Shown here: positions 50,053 through 59,894 of the stretch, one piece after another
Layout of the letters: each line of letters starts with the position of its first letter
Numbering within the stretch: the stretch's first letter is position 1
Assembly: GCF_000721605.1 (NCBI RefSeq)
Contig: NZ_JOIZ01000018.1
Span: forward strand, 57,822 to 121,821
Reading direction: 5' to 3'
Length of the DNA: 64,000 nt
From: Streptomyces sp. NRRL S-37
GTDB lineage: Bacteria; Actinomycetota; Actinomycetes; Streptomycetales; Streptomycetaceae
Made by a program: the position numbers and the translations under genes
Notes under the pieces: generated by a model
Database searches by the model: none
What the model saw: only the letters and a program-made list of their open reading frames with translations
Told to the model about the DNA's origin: nothing

Positions 50053-51531
50053 TCACTCCACGGGCCAGGTGTGGACCGGGGCGTTGAGGTGCATGTAGTC
50101 GATGTACTGCTGCGTCATGCGCCGCAGCGCCTCGTGCCGGCCGCAGTGCGCCGAGTCCTCGATGCGGTGGAACATCTCCTTCTGCCACACCGCCCCGTTG
50201 CGGCCGGTGACACAGCGCTGCTCGATGACGCCGAGCAGCGGCTCCCGCCAGGCGTCGTCCATGCCGGAGCGCTCAAGGCCGCGGTGCGCCAGCGGCAGCA
50301 GCCGCCGCAGGACCAGTTCGGAGGCGGGCACCTCGCCCATCCCGGGCCAGTACAGCCGGGCGTCGATGCCGTACCGCGCCGCCGTCCGCAGATTGTCCTC
50401 GGCGGCGGAGAAGGACATCCGTGACCAGACCGGGCGGTCCTCCTCCACCAGGGCGCGGGTCAGTCCGTAGTAGAAGGCGCCGTTGGCGAGGGTGTCGGCC
50501 ACGGTCGGTCCCGCGGGCAGCACCCGGTTCTCCACCCGCACGTGGGGCCTGTCCTGGGCGACGGCGTAGACCGGGCGGTTCCAGCGGTAGATGGTGCCGT
50601 TGTGCAGGGTCAGCTCCCCGAGTTCGGGGATGTCGCCGCGCTCCAGCGTCTCCGCCGGGTTCTGTTCGTCGCACAGCGGGAGCAGGGCCGGGAAGTAGCG
50701 CAGGTTCTCCTCGAAGAGGTCGAAGACGCTGGTGATCCAGCGCTCCCCGAACCACACCCGGGGCCGCACCCCCTGCACCTTGATCTCCTGCGGGCGGGTG
50801 TCCGTGGCCTGCTCGAACAGCGGGATCCGGGTCTCGTGCCACAGTTCCTTGCCGAACAGGAAGGGGGAGTTGGCGGCGAGCGCGACCTGGACGCCGGCGA
50901 TCGCCTGCGCCGCGTTCCAGTAGCCGGCGAACTGCTCCGGGGACACCTGGAGGTGGAACTGCGTGCTGGTGCAGGCGGCCTCCGGGGTGATCGTGTCCGC
51001 GTAGGTGCGCAGCCGGTCGATGCCGGTCACCTCGATGTGCAGGTCCTCCCCGCGCGCCGCGAAGATCTGGTCGTTGAGCAGCCGGTAGCGCGGGTTCTCC
51101 GACAGCGCTCCCTCACCGACGTCCTCCTGGCGCAGGGTGGGAAGGATGCCCGTCATGATCAGACGGGTGCCGATCGACCCGGCGCGCCGCTCCGCGTGGT
51201 TCAGCGCGTCGCGGATCTCGGACTCCCAGGAGTCGGGGCCGCCTGCCGTGAGCCGCCGCGGCGGGATGTTGATCTCCAGGTTGAACCGGCCCAGCTCCGT
51301 CGCCCAGGCCGGGTCCGCGATGGCCTCCAGCACATCGGTGTTGCGCATCGCGGGCTCGGCCCGGTCGTCGACCAGGTTCAGCTCGATCTCCAGCCCCACC
51401 TGGGGCCGCTCGGCCTCGAAGCGCGACTCGCGCAGCATCTGCGCGAACGTCTCCAGGCACTCCTGCATCTTGATCCGGTAGCGGCGGCGGTCCTCGCGGG
51501 TGAAGGTGAGCGCCGGGACGTCCCGTCCCAT
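50053..51531 (-). CDS. Glutamate-cysteine ligase family 2 (GCS2/YbdK-like) enzyme
   Basis: 492 residues, longer than YbdK (~370) but normal for this actinobacterial subgroup. The core of carboxylate-amine ligases is visible: QVGLEIELNLVDD, GRFNLEINIPPR, ACTSTQFHLQVSP, VRVENRVLPAGPTVADTLAN. They join a carboxylate to an amine with ATP, in the classic case Glu to Cys. In Streptomyces, with mycothiol rather than glutathione, the real substrate may differ. It seems monocistronic; no thiol-related gene is next to it. Confidence 0.83.
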   Translation of the reverse strand: MGRDVPALTFTREDRRRYRIKMQECLETFAQMLRESRFEAERPQVGLEIELNLVDDRAEPAMRNTDVLEAIADPAWATELGRFNLEINIPPRRLTAGGPDSWESEIRDALNHAERRAGSIGTRLIMTGILPTLRQEDVGEGALSENPRYRLLNDQIFAARGEDLHIEVTGIDRLRTYADTITPEAACTSTQFHLQVSPEQFAGYWNAAQAIAGVQVALAANSPFLFGKELWHETRIPLFEQATDTRPQEIKVQGVRPRVWFGERWITSVFDLFEENLRYFPALLPLCDEQNPAETLERGDIPELGELTLHNGTIYRWNRPVYAVAQDRPHVRVENRVLPAGPTVADTLANGAFYYGLTRALVEEDRPVWSRMSFSAAEDNLRTAARYGIDARLYWPGMGEVPASELVLRRLLPLAHRGLERSGMDDAWREPLLGVIEQRCVTGRNGAVWQKEMFHRIEDSAHCGRHEALRRMTQQYIDYMHLNAPVHTWPVE

Positions 51532-51622
51532 CGGTCTCCCTCCAGGGCTCTCGTCCTCGGAACCTGTCCACCCCAGACTCGCACCAGCGGGCGAGTCCGA
51601 CCACGCGAGCCCGGTCCGCGGC

Positions 51623-52066
51623 CTAGGCCTCCTCGGCCAGGAAGGCGGTCAGGCCGTCGAGGAGCATGGTGCTGCCCTGCTCGGCCATGTCGCGTTCCTC
51701 CGCCGTGTCGCACGTCTGGCGGAGCGCGATCCGCGTCCGGCCGCCGTCCTCGGCGAGTTCCACGGTCATCACCGACGGCTCGGGCCTGCCGGGCACGTCC
51801 ATCCCCACCACCAGCAGGCGGTTCTCGGTGACCTCCAGGTAGGACCCGGTCAGCGGGACCTCGCCGCCGTCCGGCGTGACCATGGTGGCCTTCCAGGCGC
51901 CGCCCGGCCGTACGTCCATCTCGACGGAGCCGGGAACGGCGTACGCCCACCGGGCGTACCGGTCCGGAGTGGTCCACGCCTGCCACACCCTGCCCACCGG
52001 GGCGTCCAGTGTGCGGGTCAGGTGGTAGGAGAAGGCGTTGTCCGTGGTGGTCGGCTCGGCGCTCAT
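51623..52066 (-). CDS. SRPBCC/AHSA1-type protein
   Basis: 147 residues from the ATG at 52066 behind GAGAGGAC; the longer frame to 52192 has no site. Typical AHSA1/SRPBCC features: RTLDAPVGRVWQAWTTPDRY ARWAY near the start, DVRPGGAWKATM, and a C-terminal helix (EQGSTMLLDGLTAFL). The fold binds hydrophobic ligands or helps Hsp90-like partners; the specific role is unknown. It is divergent from a putative DNA-binding protein across a 143-base AT-rich region. Confidence 0.82.
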   Translation of the reverse strand: MSAEPTTTDNAFSYHLTRTLDAPVGRVWQAWTTPDRYARWAYAVPGSVEMDVRPGGAWKATMVTPDGGEVPLTGSYLEVTENRLLVVGMDVPGRPEPSVMTVELAEDGGRTRIALRQTCDTAEERDMAEQGSTMLLDGLTAFLAEEA

Positions 52067-52159
52067 GGTGTTGTCCTCTCGTCTCGTCCGTGCCCCGGTC
52101 GGTGGGCGGCCTGTCACAGATGCAGACGTGCGGGGGTGCGGAAAGTCATCGGACTCCGG

Positions 52160-52190
52160 GAGAAAATTTTTCGTTGACAACGTAATGTTC
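52160..52190. promoter_or_regulatory. AT-rich divergent promoter with short dyad
   Basis: AGAAAATTTTTCGTTGACAA contains TTGACA (52174-52179) within the small dyad CGTTGACAACG (52172-52182). This is the most AT-rich stretch between the SRPBCC gene and the DNA-binding-protein gene and may be both promoter and operator. Direction uncertain. Confidence 0.4.
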
Positions 52191-52209
52191 ATTCCGGGAT
52201 GCTCGTGTC

Positions 52210-52653
52210 ATGCCTGCGAAGACTCATGAACAGTCCGACGACCCCTTCACACCGCCGAGTTCCGACGCGGCGCGCGTCCAGCGGGTGCACGCCTCCCTGT
52301 TCCGCATCGCCGAGCGGCACGCGGCCACGGACGCGCAGCGCCGCCGCCAGATCCACCCCGGAGTGATCGGTCCGCACGAGGCGGTCCGGCTCGTGGCCTT
52401 CCTGCTCAGCGGCGCCGCGCTGCCCGAGGACGGTGAGCCCGAGGTGGACCACGCGGACATCACCGCCGCGCTGAGCCTCGTACCGCGTGCCCGCGCGGAG
52501 ATGGACGAGCTGGAGGCCGGACTCCTGGAGATGGCGCGTGGACGCGGCATGACCTGGCCGGAGATCGCCTTCGGCCTCGGCCTGGGCAGCCCGCAGGCCG
52601 CCCGGCAGCGCTACGAACGCCTGGCCGGCCGCACCGACCCGGGCGACCGGTAG
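52210..52653 (+). CDS. Putative DNA-binding protein
   Basis: 147 residues from the ATG at 52210. A charged N-terminus leads to a helical middle (DHADITAALSLVPRARAEMD) and a C-terminal helix-turn-helix-like segment: GMTWPEIAFGLGLGSPQAAR followed by QRYERLAGR, as in sigma-4-type or small phage-like regulators. No cofactor site seen. It is divergent from the SRPBCC gene, which it might control. The stop is nine bases from the convergent acyltransferase stop. Confidence 0.65.
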   Translation: MPAKTHEQSDDPFTPPSSDAARVQRVHASLFRIAERHAATDAQRRRQIHPGVIGPHEAVRLVAFLLSGAALPEDGEPEVDHADITAALSLVPRARAEMDELEAGLLEMARGRGMTWPEIAFGLGLGSPQAARQRYERLAGRTDPGDR

Positions 52654-52661
52654 CCGCCCGG

Positions 52662-53369
52662 TCAGCCCTCGTGGGCCGGCTCGCCCACGGCCCGGGCGGC
52701 CCGCCGCCAGGCGTCACTCACCGCCCGGTGCGCCGTCGCCGTCCCGGCCGCCGTGCCGGGCGGCAGGTGCACGGGACGGCCGATGTGGACATGGAGACGC
52801 GGACGGCGCACCGGGGCGGTGAGCACACCGGCCAGTTGCTTCACGGCCGGCCCGGAGGCCAGCCGCCGGGCCCCTACTTGGCCCACGGGGACGACCGGCG
52901 CGCCGGTCGCGGCCGACAGCCGCGCCAGACCCGTACGGAACGGCCGGGGCGCGGCACACCCCGCGTCCCGGCGCGACGGCAGGCCCCCCTCCGCGTAGAT
53001 GAGCACGTGGCGTCCCGACCGCACCGCCTCCGCCGCGGCCCGAAGCGCGTCCGCCGCGCGGGCCGAGCCCCGGTGCACGGGAACGTGCCCGCCCTTCGAC
53101 AGGGCGCGCCCCAGCACCGGCACCCGCCACAGCCCCGCCGTCGCCAGGACGACCGGTGTCACGCCCGCCCCGCGCAGGGCGGCCAGTACGAGTGCCGGAT
53201 CGGCCATCGAGTCGTGGTTGGCGACGAAGACACTGCCCGCGGGGAACGGCCCGTCGGTCTCACGGGTGACGGTGAGCCGCCCGAACAACGGCAGCAGGAC
53301 GGCGGCGGCACGGCTGAGCAAGGGACGTCCTTCCGGCAGACGGGATTCCTGCCGGCCAGCTTCGGGCAC
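52662..53369 (-). CDS. PlsC-type 1-acylglycerol-3-phosphate acyltransferase
   Basis: 235 residues from the GTG at 53369, which has GGGGAG six bases upstream. The GTG at 53414 has AGGAG with no spacing, and a TTG at 53321 (GGAAGGA) is another candidate. The acyltransferase motif I appears as VFVANHDSMADP (His-x4-Asp), and motif III as YAEGGLP, so EGG replaces the more usual EGT. It would acylate lysophosphatidic acid or a related alcohol at the membrane. Monocistronic, convergent with the DNA-binding protein gene. Confidence 0.8.
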   Translation of the reverse strand: MPEAGRQESRLPEGRPLLSRAAAVLLPLFGRLTVTRETDGPFPAGSVFVANHDSMADPALVLAALRGAGVTPVVLATAGLWRVPVLGRALSKGGHVPVHRGSARAADALRAAAEAVRSGRHVLIYAEGGLPSRRDAGCAAPRPFRTGLARLSAATGAPVVPVGQVGARRLASGPAVKQLAGVLTAPVRRPRLHVHIGRPVHLPPGTAAGTATAHRAVSDAWRRAARAVGEPAHEG

Positions 53370-53387
53370 GAGGGACTCCCCGCGCCT

Positions 53388-53401
53388 GAGTACGCGTACT
53401 C
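53388..53401. promoter_or_regulatory. 14-base palindrome between divergent genes
   Basis: GAGTACGCGTACTC is a perfect palindrome located 19 bases upstream of the PlsC-like start and 125 bases upstream of the DUF2795 start. Possible operator; the regulator is unknown. Confidence 0.45.
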
Positions 53402-53447
53402 GGACCGGCGGCACCTCCTACTCGGTCCGTGGCCGGGAACCAGGGCT

Positions 53448-53473
53448 GAATCATCCTCGCGCGCCCTGGGTAC
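53448..53473 (+). promoter_or_regulatory. Sigma-B-like promoter of the DUF2795 gene
   Basis: GAATC (53448-53452), a 15-base spacer and GGGTAC (53468-53473) fit the Streptomyces sigma-B consensus, about GNNTN-N14-16-GGGTAC/T. It lies 52 bases before the ATG at 53526. Sigma-B controls osmotic and oxidative stress genes. Confidence 0.5.
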
Positions 53474-53525
53474 CCGCCCCGTCCCCGCGCGGACACGCCG
53501 CGCCGCTCCACCACGGGAGGCTGCC

Positions 53526-53720
53526 ATGGCCGACCTCAGCCCGATCGACCTGCAGAAGGCCCTCAAGGGCGCCGAATACCCCGCCGGCCAGGACGACCTC
53601 GTCTCCGTGGCGAAGAGCAACGGCGCGGACGACACCCTCGTCAAGAAGCTGGGGCAGACCGGAACCAAGCGGTTCGACGGCCCCGACGAGGTGCAGAAGG
53701 CGGTCTTCGGCAACGCATAG
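53526..53720 (+). CDS. DUF2795 small stress-type protein
   Basis: 64 residues from the ATG at 53526 (GGGAGG upstream). It matches the DUF2795 pattern: LQKALKGAEYPAGQDDLVSV, then AKSNGADDTLVKKLGQ and RFDGPDEVQKAVFG. A helical, acidic small protein of unknown mechanism, widespread in actinobacteria. The sigma-B-like promoter suggests a stress role. The SRPBCC gene 73 bases downstream could be co-transcribed. Confidence 0.84.
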   Translation: MADLSPIDLQKALKGAEYPAGQDDLVSVAKSNGADDTLVKKLGQTGTKRFDGPDEVQKAVFGNA

Positions 53721-53793
53721 CGCCGCATCCGGGGGCTGCCCGCACGGCGGCCCCCGGTCCTGCCGGACAACCGAGACGAGAGACGGTACCGCG

Positions 53794-54207
53794 ATGACCG
53801 AGTACGAGCGTTCGCACACGATGCCCGCATCACCCGAGCACGTCTTCGACCAGGCCGCCAACGTCGAGCAGATGGGCGACTGGCTGCCCGAGGCCCTGCA
53901 CGTGCACGCCGAGGAGCTGCCCGCCGTCACCGTGCACGAGGACCGCTCCGACGAGGACACCTCCGCGCTGTTCCGTGCCCAGCCGGATCAGATGCGGCTC
54001 GAATGGGGCACGCGTGAGCAGGGCAGTTACACCGGCTGGCTGCAGGTCGCCGGCATCGGCAGCGGGGCCAGCGAGGTCACGGTGCACCTCTCCTTCTTCG
54101 AGGACAGCCACGATCCGGGCGAGAAGGCCGTCGGCGATGCCCTGGACTCCAGCCTCCGGCGCCTGGAGGAACAGGTACGGCTCCGTGTCGACAACGCCGC
54201 CGGCTGA
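53794..54207 (+). CDS. SRPBCC-family ligand-binding protein
   Basis: 137 residues from the ATG at 53794. The START-like fold is suggested by MTEYERSHTMPASPEHVFDQ at the N-terminus, a QGSYTGWLQV strand and the long C-terminal helix ALDSSLRRLEEQVRLR. No catalytic residue can be named. Thirty-one bases before the Fe-S subunit of the molybdenum oxidoreductase, so it is probably in the same operon; it is not clearly a CoxG-type partner. Confidence 0.75.
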   Translation: MTEYERSHTMPASPEHVFDQAANVEQMGDWLPEALHVHAEELPAVTVHEDRSDEDTSALFRAQPDQMRLEWGTREQGSYTGWLQVAGIGSGASEVTVHLSFFEDSHDPGEKAVGDALDSSLRRLEEQVRLRVDNAAG

Positions 54208-54238
54208 CCGTCCGCCCCGTCCGGAAGGCCACCCCGCC

Positions 54239-54775
54239 ATGAGCAGTGAGCCCGCCCCCGAGCACCGCTCGGACACCGCACTCAGGGTCAACGGCACACC
54301 GCACACCCTCCGCCTCGACCACCGGCGGGTCCTGCTGGACGTCCTGCGCGAGGACCTCGGCCTCACCGGCGCCAAGAAGGGCTGCGACCACGGCCAGTGC
54401 GGGGCCTGCACGGTCCTGGTCGACGGCCGCCGCGTCAACAGCTGCCTGCTCCTGGCCGTCTCCCTGGACGGCCGCGACGTCACCACGGTCGAGGGCCTCA
54501 CCGACGGCGGCGACGGTCTGCACCCCCTGCAGCAGGCCTTCCTCGACCGGGACGCCTTCCAGTGCGGGTACTGCACACCGGGGCAGATCTGCTCCGCCGT
54601 CGGCGCCCTCGCCGAGGCCGAGGCAGGCCATCCCTCCCACGTCACCGACCCCGCCGCCCCCTCCGGGCGGCCCGTCGCGCTGGACGCCGCCGAGATCCGC
54701 GAGCGGCTCAGCGGCAACCTGTGCCGCTGCGGCGCCTACCCGCACATCGTCGAGGCCGTCGAGGACGTGATCTGA
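54239..54775 (+). CDS. [2Fe-2S] subunit of a PaoABC-like molybdenum aldehyde oxidoreductase
   Basis: 178 residues from the ATG at 54239. The plant-type cluster motif GCDHGQCGACTVLVDG and the second cluster motif CGYCTPGQ ... NLCRCGAYPHI are complete, so two [2Fe-2S] clusters pass electrons from the molybdenum site to FAD. The N-terminus has no Tat signal, unlike E. coli PaoA, so the enzyme is probably cytoplasmic. Its stop touches the next start without a gap (54775/54776). Confidence 0.92.
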   Translation: MSSEPAPEHRSDTALRVNGTPHTLRLDHRRVLLDVLREDLGLTGAKKGCDHGQCGACTVLVDGRRVNSCLLLAVSLDGRDVTTVEGLTDGGDGLHPLQQAFLDRDAFQCGYCTPGQICSAVGALAEAEAGHPSHVTDPAAPSGRPVALDAAEIRERLSGNLCRCGAYPHIVEAVEDVI

Positions 54776-55791
<1,016 letters not shown>

Positions 55792-55795
<4 letters not shown>

Positions 55796-57921
55796 CCGGC
55801 ACCGGTACCGCGCTGGGCGCTCCGGCCGAACGCCGCGAAGGGCGCGAGAAGGTCACCGGCGGCGCCCGCTACGCCGCCGAGCACCCCCTGCCGGACCGCG
55901 CCCACGCCTGGCCGGTCCCCGCGACCGTCGCCCGCGGCCGGGTGACGGCTGTCGACACCACGGCCGCCCTGGAGTCGCCCGGCGTCCTGACCGTGCTCAC
56001 CCACGAGAACGCCCCCCGGCTCACCGAGCCCGACGACCCCACCCTCGCCGTGCTCCAGGACCCCCAAGTGCCGCACCGCGGCTGGATCGTCGCACTCGTC
56101 GTCGCCCGCTCCCCGGAGGAGGCCCGTGCCGCCGCCGCGGCCGTCCGGATCGAGTACGCCGCGGAGGAGCACGACGTGACCCTCACCGCGGACCATCCCG
56201 GGGTGTACGAGCCGGAGACCGCCAACGCCGGCCACCCGGCCCGCCGCGAGTACGGAGACCCCGACGGCGCCCTCGCCTCCGCCCCCGTCCGGGTCGACGT
56301 CTCCTACCGTGTGCCGCCGCTGCACAACCACCCCATGGAGCCCCACACCAGTACGGCCCGCTGGGAAAGCGACCGGCTCGTCGTGCACACCTCCAGCCAG
56401 GGCGGCACCGCGGTGCGCGCCACGCTCGCCGCGCTGTTCGGGCTGCCCGAGGACCGGATCACCGTCGACACCGGCCATGTGGGCGGCGGCTTCGGCTCCA
56501 AGGGCACCCCGCGCCCCGACGTCGTCCTCGCCGTCATGGCCGCCCGGGAGACCGGCCGGCCCGTCACCGTCGCCCTGCCCCGCCGCGACATGCCCGCACT
56601 CGTCGGCCACCGGGCCCCCACCCTGCACCGGCTTCGCCTCGGCGCCGGTGACGACGGCCGGCTGACCGGCCTGACCCACGAGATCGTCACCCACACCTCC
56701 CGCGTCAAGGAGTTCGTGGAGCAGGCGGCGGTCCCCGCACGCGTCATGTACGCCACCCCGAACAGCCGCACGCTCCACCGAGTGGTCCGGCTCGACGTGC
56801 CGACCCCGTCCTGGATGCGCGCCCCCGGCGAATGCCCCGGCATGTACGCCCTGGAGTCGGCGGTGGACGAACTCGCCACAGCCCTCGGCATGGACCCGGT
56901 ACGGCTGCGCCTCCTCAACGAACCCGAGCGGGAACCGGACAGCGGCAAACCGTTCAGCAGCAGGCACCTCACGGAGTGTCTGCGCGAGGGCGCGCGCCGC
57001 TTCGGCTGGGACCACGGGGACCCCCGTCCCCGTACCCGGGCGGAGGGACCCCTGCTGATCGGCACGGGCGTCGCGGCGGCCACCTACCCCGTCCTCGTGC
57101 AGCCGTCCGCCGCCGAGGCCCGGGCGCTGCCGGACGGCACCTTCGTCGTCCGCGTCAACGCCACCGACATCGGCACCGGAGCCCGCACCGTGCTCGCCCA
57201 GGTGGCGGCCGACACCCTCCGCGTGCCCCTGGACCGGGTACGGGCCGACATCGGCGACAGCGACCTGCCGCCCGCGTCCCTGGCCGGGGGGTCCTCCGGA
57301 ACCGCCTCCTGGGGATGGGCCGTGCACGACGCGTGCACCAGGCTCGCGGGCCGGCTCGGTGGTCTCACCGGCCGGCTGCCCGACGAGGGCATCGCCGCCC
57401 ACGCCGACACGACGGGCCGGGCGGACGCCGAGAGCCCTTACGCCCGCCACGCCTTCGGCGCACACTTCGCCGAGGTCACCGTCGACTCCGTCACCGGCGA
57501 GGTCCGGGTGCGCCGGATGCTCGGGGTCTTCGCCGCCGGACGGATCCTCAACGCCCGTACCGCGCGCTCCCAGTTCATCGGGGGCATGGTCATGGGGCTG
57601 GGCATGGCGCTGACCGAGGGCAGCACGATGGACGCCGCGTTCGGCGACTTCACCGAGTCCGACCTGGCGTCGTACCACGTGCCCGCGCACGCCGACGTGC
57701 CCGCCGTGGAGGCGCACTGGATCGAGGAGGACGACACCCGCCTCAACCCGATGGGCAGCAAGGGGATCGGCGAGATCGGCAACGTGGGCAGTGCGGCCGC
57801 CATCGGCAACGCCGTCCACCACGCCACCGGCGTCCGCTTCCGCGAACTCCCGCTGACCCCCGACAAGGTGCTCGCCGGACTGTCCGGACCGCCCGCGCCT
57901 ACCAGTGGGCGGGCCGGCTGA
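55792..57921 (+). CDS. Molybdopterin-binding catalytic subunit (PaoC-like)
   Basis: 709 residues. Family features: GREKVTGGARYAAEHPLPD at the start, HVGGGFGSKGTPRPD (cofactor loop), MRAPGECPGMYALES, and the terminal GSKGIGEIGNVGSAAAIGNA with the conserved active-site Glu. It oxidises aldehydes or related substrates using molybdenum cofactor; the substrate cannot be deduced. With the two preceding genes it forms a complete three-subunit enzyme. The last 23 bases overlap the convergent pentapeptide-repeat gene. Confidence 0.92.
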
Positions 57922-58741
57922 GGGCGGGGGGCAGCACGGTGGCCGCGTCGCCCCGGGCCGCGTCGAGCTGCGCCTGGGTGAGGAAGAGGGCGCCGGTGAG
58001 ATCGGCGCCGCCGAGGTTCGCGTCGCGCAGGTCGGCACCGATCAGGTCGGCGTCGCGCAGGTCGGCCCCGGCGAGGTCGGCGGCGACGAGGAGGGCGCCG
58101 CGCAGGCTCGCCCCGCGCAGGTCGGCGCCGGACAGCCGGGCACCGATCAGATCGGCTCCGCGGTGGTTCCTCCTGCGGCCCGGGACCCGGGCCCGGGCGA
58201 GTTCGCTCGCCCGCAGCAGCAGCGGGTTGACCTCGCCGCGCAGCGCGTTCACGTCCAGCGCGGCGACCGACTCGGCGCTGCCGCGGGTCAGGCCGTCGAT
58301 CCGGTCCAGCGCCCGCCGCAGCTCCCGGTGGACGGGCCGGGCCGCCGCGAGGCCGAGGGCCTCGGCGACGTACCGGAGCAGCTCGTGCAGCTGCCGCATC
58401 ACGGGGAAGACCTGGAACATGGCGCGCGCCGACTCCGGCGCCCGGCGCCAGTCGGTGCCGCCGAAGGTGACCTGGGACACCTTCTGCCCGGCGCCGAAGC
58501 AGTCGAAGACGGTGCAGCCGGAGTAGCCCTTGTCGCGCAGCCGCTCGTGGATGCCGCAGCGGAAGTCCGTCCGGAGGTGGGAACACGGCTGCCCCGCGGC
58601 CTTGTCGACGGCGAAGTCGGCGGAGCGGGCGAAGGGCAGGGCCACGCAGCACAGGCCGAAGCAGTTGGCGCAATCGGCCCGGAGGTCCTCGCGGCCCCCG
58701 GGAGCCGTGGAGGCCGCGGGGGCTTCGTGCTGTGGTGACAC
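57899..58741 (-). CDS. Pentapeptide-repeat protein with N-terminal Cys-rich (YkgJ-like) domain
   Basis: 280 residues from the GTG at 58741 (AGGAG nine bases upstream). Residues ~18-90 contain CANCFGLCC, then Cys residues in PCSHL, CGIHERL, GCTVFDCFGAG, resembling Zn/Fe-binding YkgJ/UPF0153 proteins. A helical stretch follows. From ~205 there are about eleven pentapeptides of the A(D/N)LxG kind (ADLIGARLSGADLRGASLRG), forming a right-handed quadrilateral helix. The role is unknown; the Cys-rich/pentapeptide combination recurs in actinobacteria. Confidence 0.83.
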   Translation of the reverse strand: MSPQHEAPAASTAPGGREDLRADCANCFGLCCVALPFARSADFAVDKAAGQPCSHLRTDFRCGIHERLRDKGYSGCTVFDCFGAGQKVSQVTFGGTDWRRAPESARAMFQVFPVMRQLHELLRYVAEALGLAAARPVHRELRRALDRIDGLTRGSAESVAALDVNALRGEVNPLLLRASELARARVPGRRRNHRGADLIGARLSGADLRGASLRGALLVAADLAGADLRDADLIGADLRDANLGGADLTGALFLTQAQLDAARGDAATVLPPALSRPAHW

Positions 58742-58878
58742 CGTGCGGGCTCCTGTTCGTACGACGAGCGGTCGCGTCCATCCTCGCAGACGGCCCACCC
58801 GCGGATTCGCGCGGACGGCCGACGGCCCGCGGCCGTCGGCGCGCGATCCCGGGGCGTCCGGCCTATGATCGACCCATT

Positions 58879-58898
58879 AAAGTTGAATTCCGAACTTT
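58879..58898. promoter_or_regulatory. Inverted repeat upstream of the pirin gene
   Basis: AAAGTT (58879-58884) and AACTTT (58893-58898) flank GAATTCCG in a short AT-rich window, 25 bases before the pirin ATG. Such a position suggests an operator overlapping the promoter or the transcript start. Confidence 0.5.
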
Positions 58899-58922
58899 TC
58901 TGTGGTGGTGGAGGATCGGGCC

Positions 58923-59894
58923 ATGAGCAACACGGAAACGCACCCGACGGAGGCGCTCTGCGGCGCGGACGTCGACGGACCGCCCCCGCCGGGCATCGAG
59001 ATCCTCACCCCGAGGGACGTACCCCTCGGCGGCCCCCGGGCCATGCGGGTGCGGCGGACCCTGCCCCAGCGGGCGCGCACCCTCATCGGGGCGTGGTGCT
59101 TCGCCGACCACTACGGTCCCGACGACATCGCCGAGTCCGGGGGCATGCGGGTGCCGCCGCACCCGCACACCGGCCTGCAGACCGTCAGCTGGCTGTTCAG
59201 CGGCGAGATCGAACACCGCGACAGCCTCGGCAGCCACGCCTTCGTCCGGCCCGGCGAACTCAACCTCATGACCGGCGGGCACGGCATCAGCCACTCCGAG
59301 GTCTCCACCGGGAGCACCCGGATCCTGCACGGCGCGCAGCTGTGGGTGGCGCTGCCCGCGGAACACCGCGACACGGCGCGGGACTTCCAGCACCACGTCC
59401 CCTCCCCGCTCGCGCTGGACGGCGGCGAGGCGCGCGTCTTCCTGGGCACGCTCGCCGGCGACACCTCACCGGTGCGCACCTTCACCCCCCTGCTCGGCGC
59501 CGAGATCACCCTGGACCCGGGCGCCCGCGTGACCCTCGACGTGGACCCCGGCTTCGAACACGGAGTCCTCGTCGACAGCGGCGACGTCCTCCTCGCCGAC
59601 ACGCTCCTGCGACCGGCCGAACTGGGATACGCGCCCCCGGGCCGCACCGCCCTCACCCTGGCCAACCGGGCGACGGTCCCGGCCCGGCTGCTGCTCCTGG
59701 GCGGGCCGCCCTTCCAGGAGGAGATCGTCATGTGGTGGAACTTCATCGGCCGGTCGCACGACGACATCGTCCAGGCCCGCGAGGACTGGACGAAGGGGTC
59801 CCGTTTCGGCGAGGTGCAGGGGTACGACGGGGCTCCACTGCCCGCGCCGGAGCTGCCGAACGCACCCCTGAAGCCGCGAGGAAGGATGCGCTGA
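58923..59894 (+). CDS. Pirin-family cupin protein
   Basis: 323 residues from the ATG at 58923 behind GGAGG. Pirin motifs: VPPHPHTGLQTVSWLF (metal His pair), EHRDSLGSH, and MTGGHGISHSE. The second cupin half is less conserved. Bacterial pirins are iron proteins with quercetinase activity or regulatory binding to partners. The gene is monocistronic and is the last clearly intact gene before the IS region. Confidence 0.86.
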   Translation: MSNTETHPTEALCGADVDGPPPPGIEILTPRDVPLGGPRAMRVRRTLPQRARTLIGAWCFADHYGPDDIAESGGMRVPPHPHTGLQTVSWLFSGEIEHRDSLGSHAFVRPGELNLMTGGHGISHSEVSTGSTRILHGAQLWVALPAEHRDTARDFQHHVPSPLALDGGEARVFLGTLAGDTSPVRTFTPLLGAEITLDPGARVTLDVDPGFEHGVLVDSGDVLLADTLLRPAELGYAPPGRTALTLANRATVPARLLLLGGPPFQEEIVMWWNFIGRSHDDIVQAREDWTKGSRFGEVQGYDGAPLPAPELPNAPLKPRGRMR

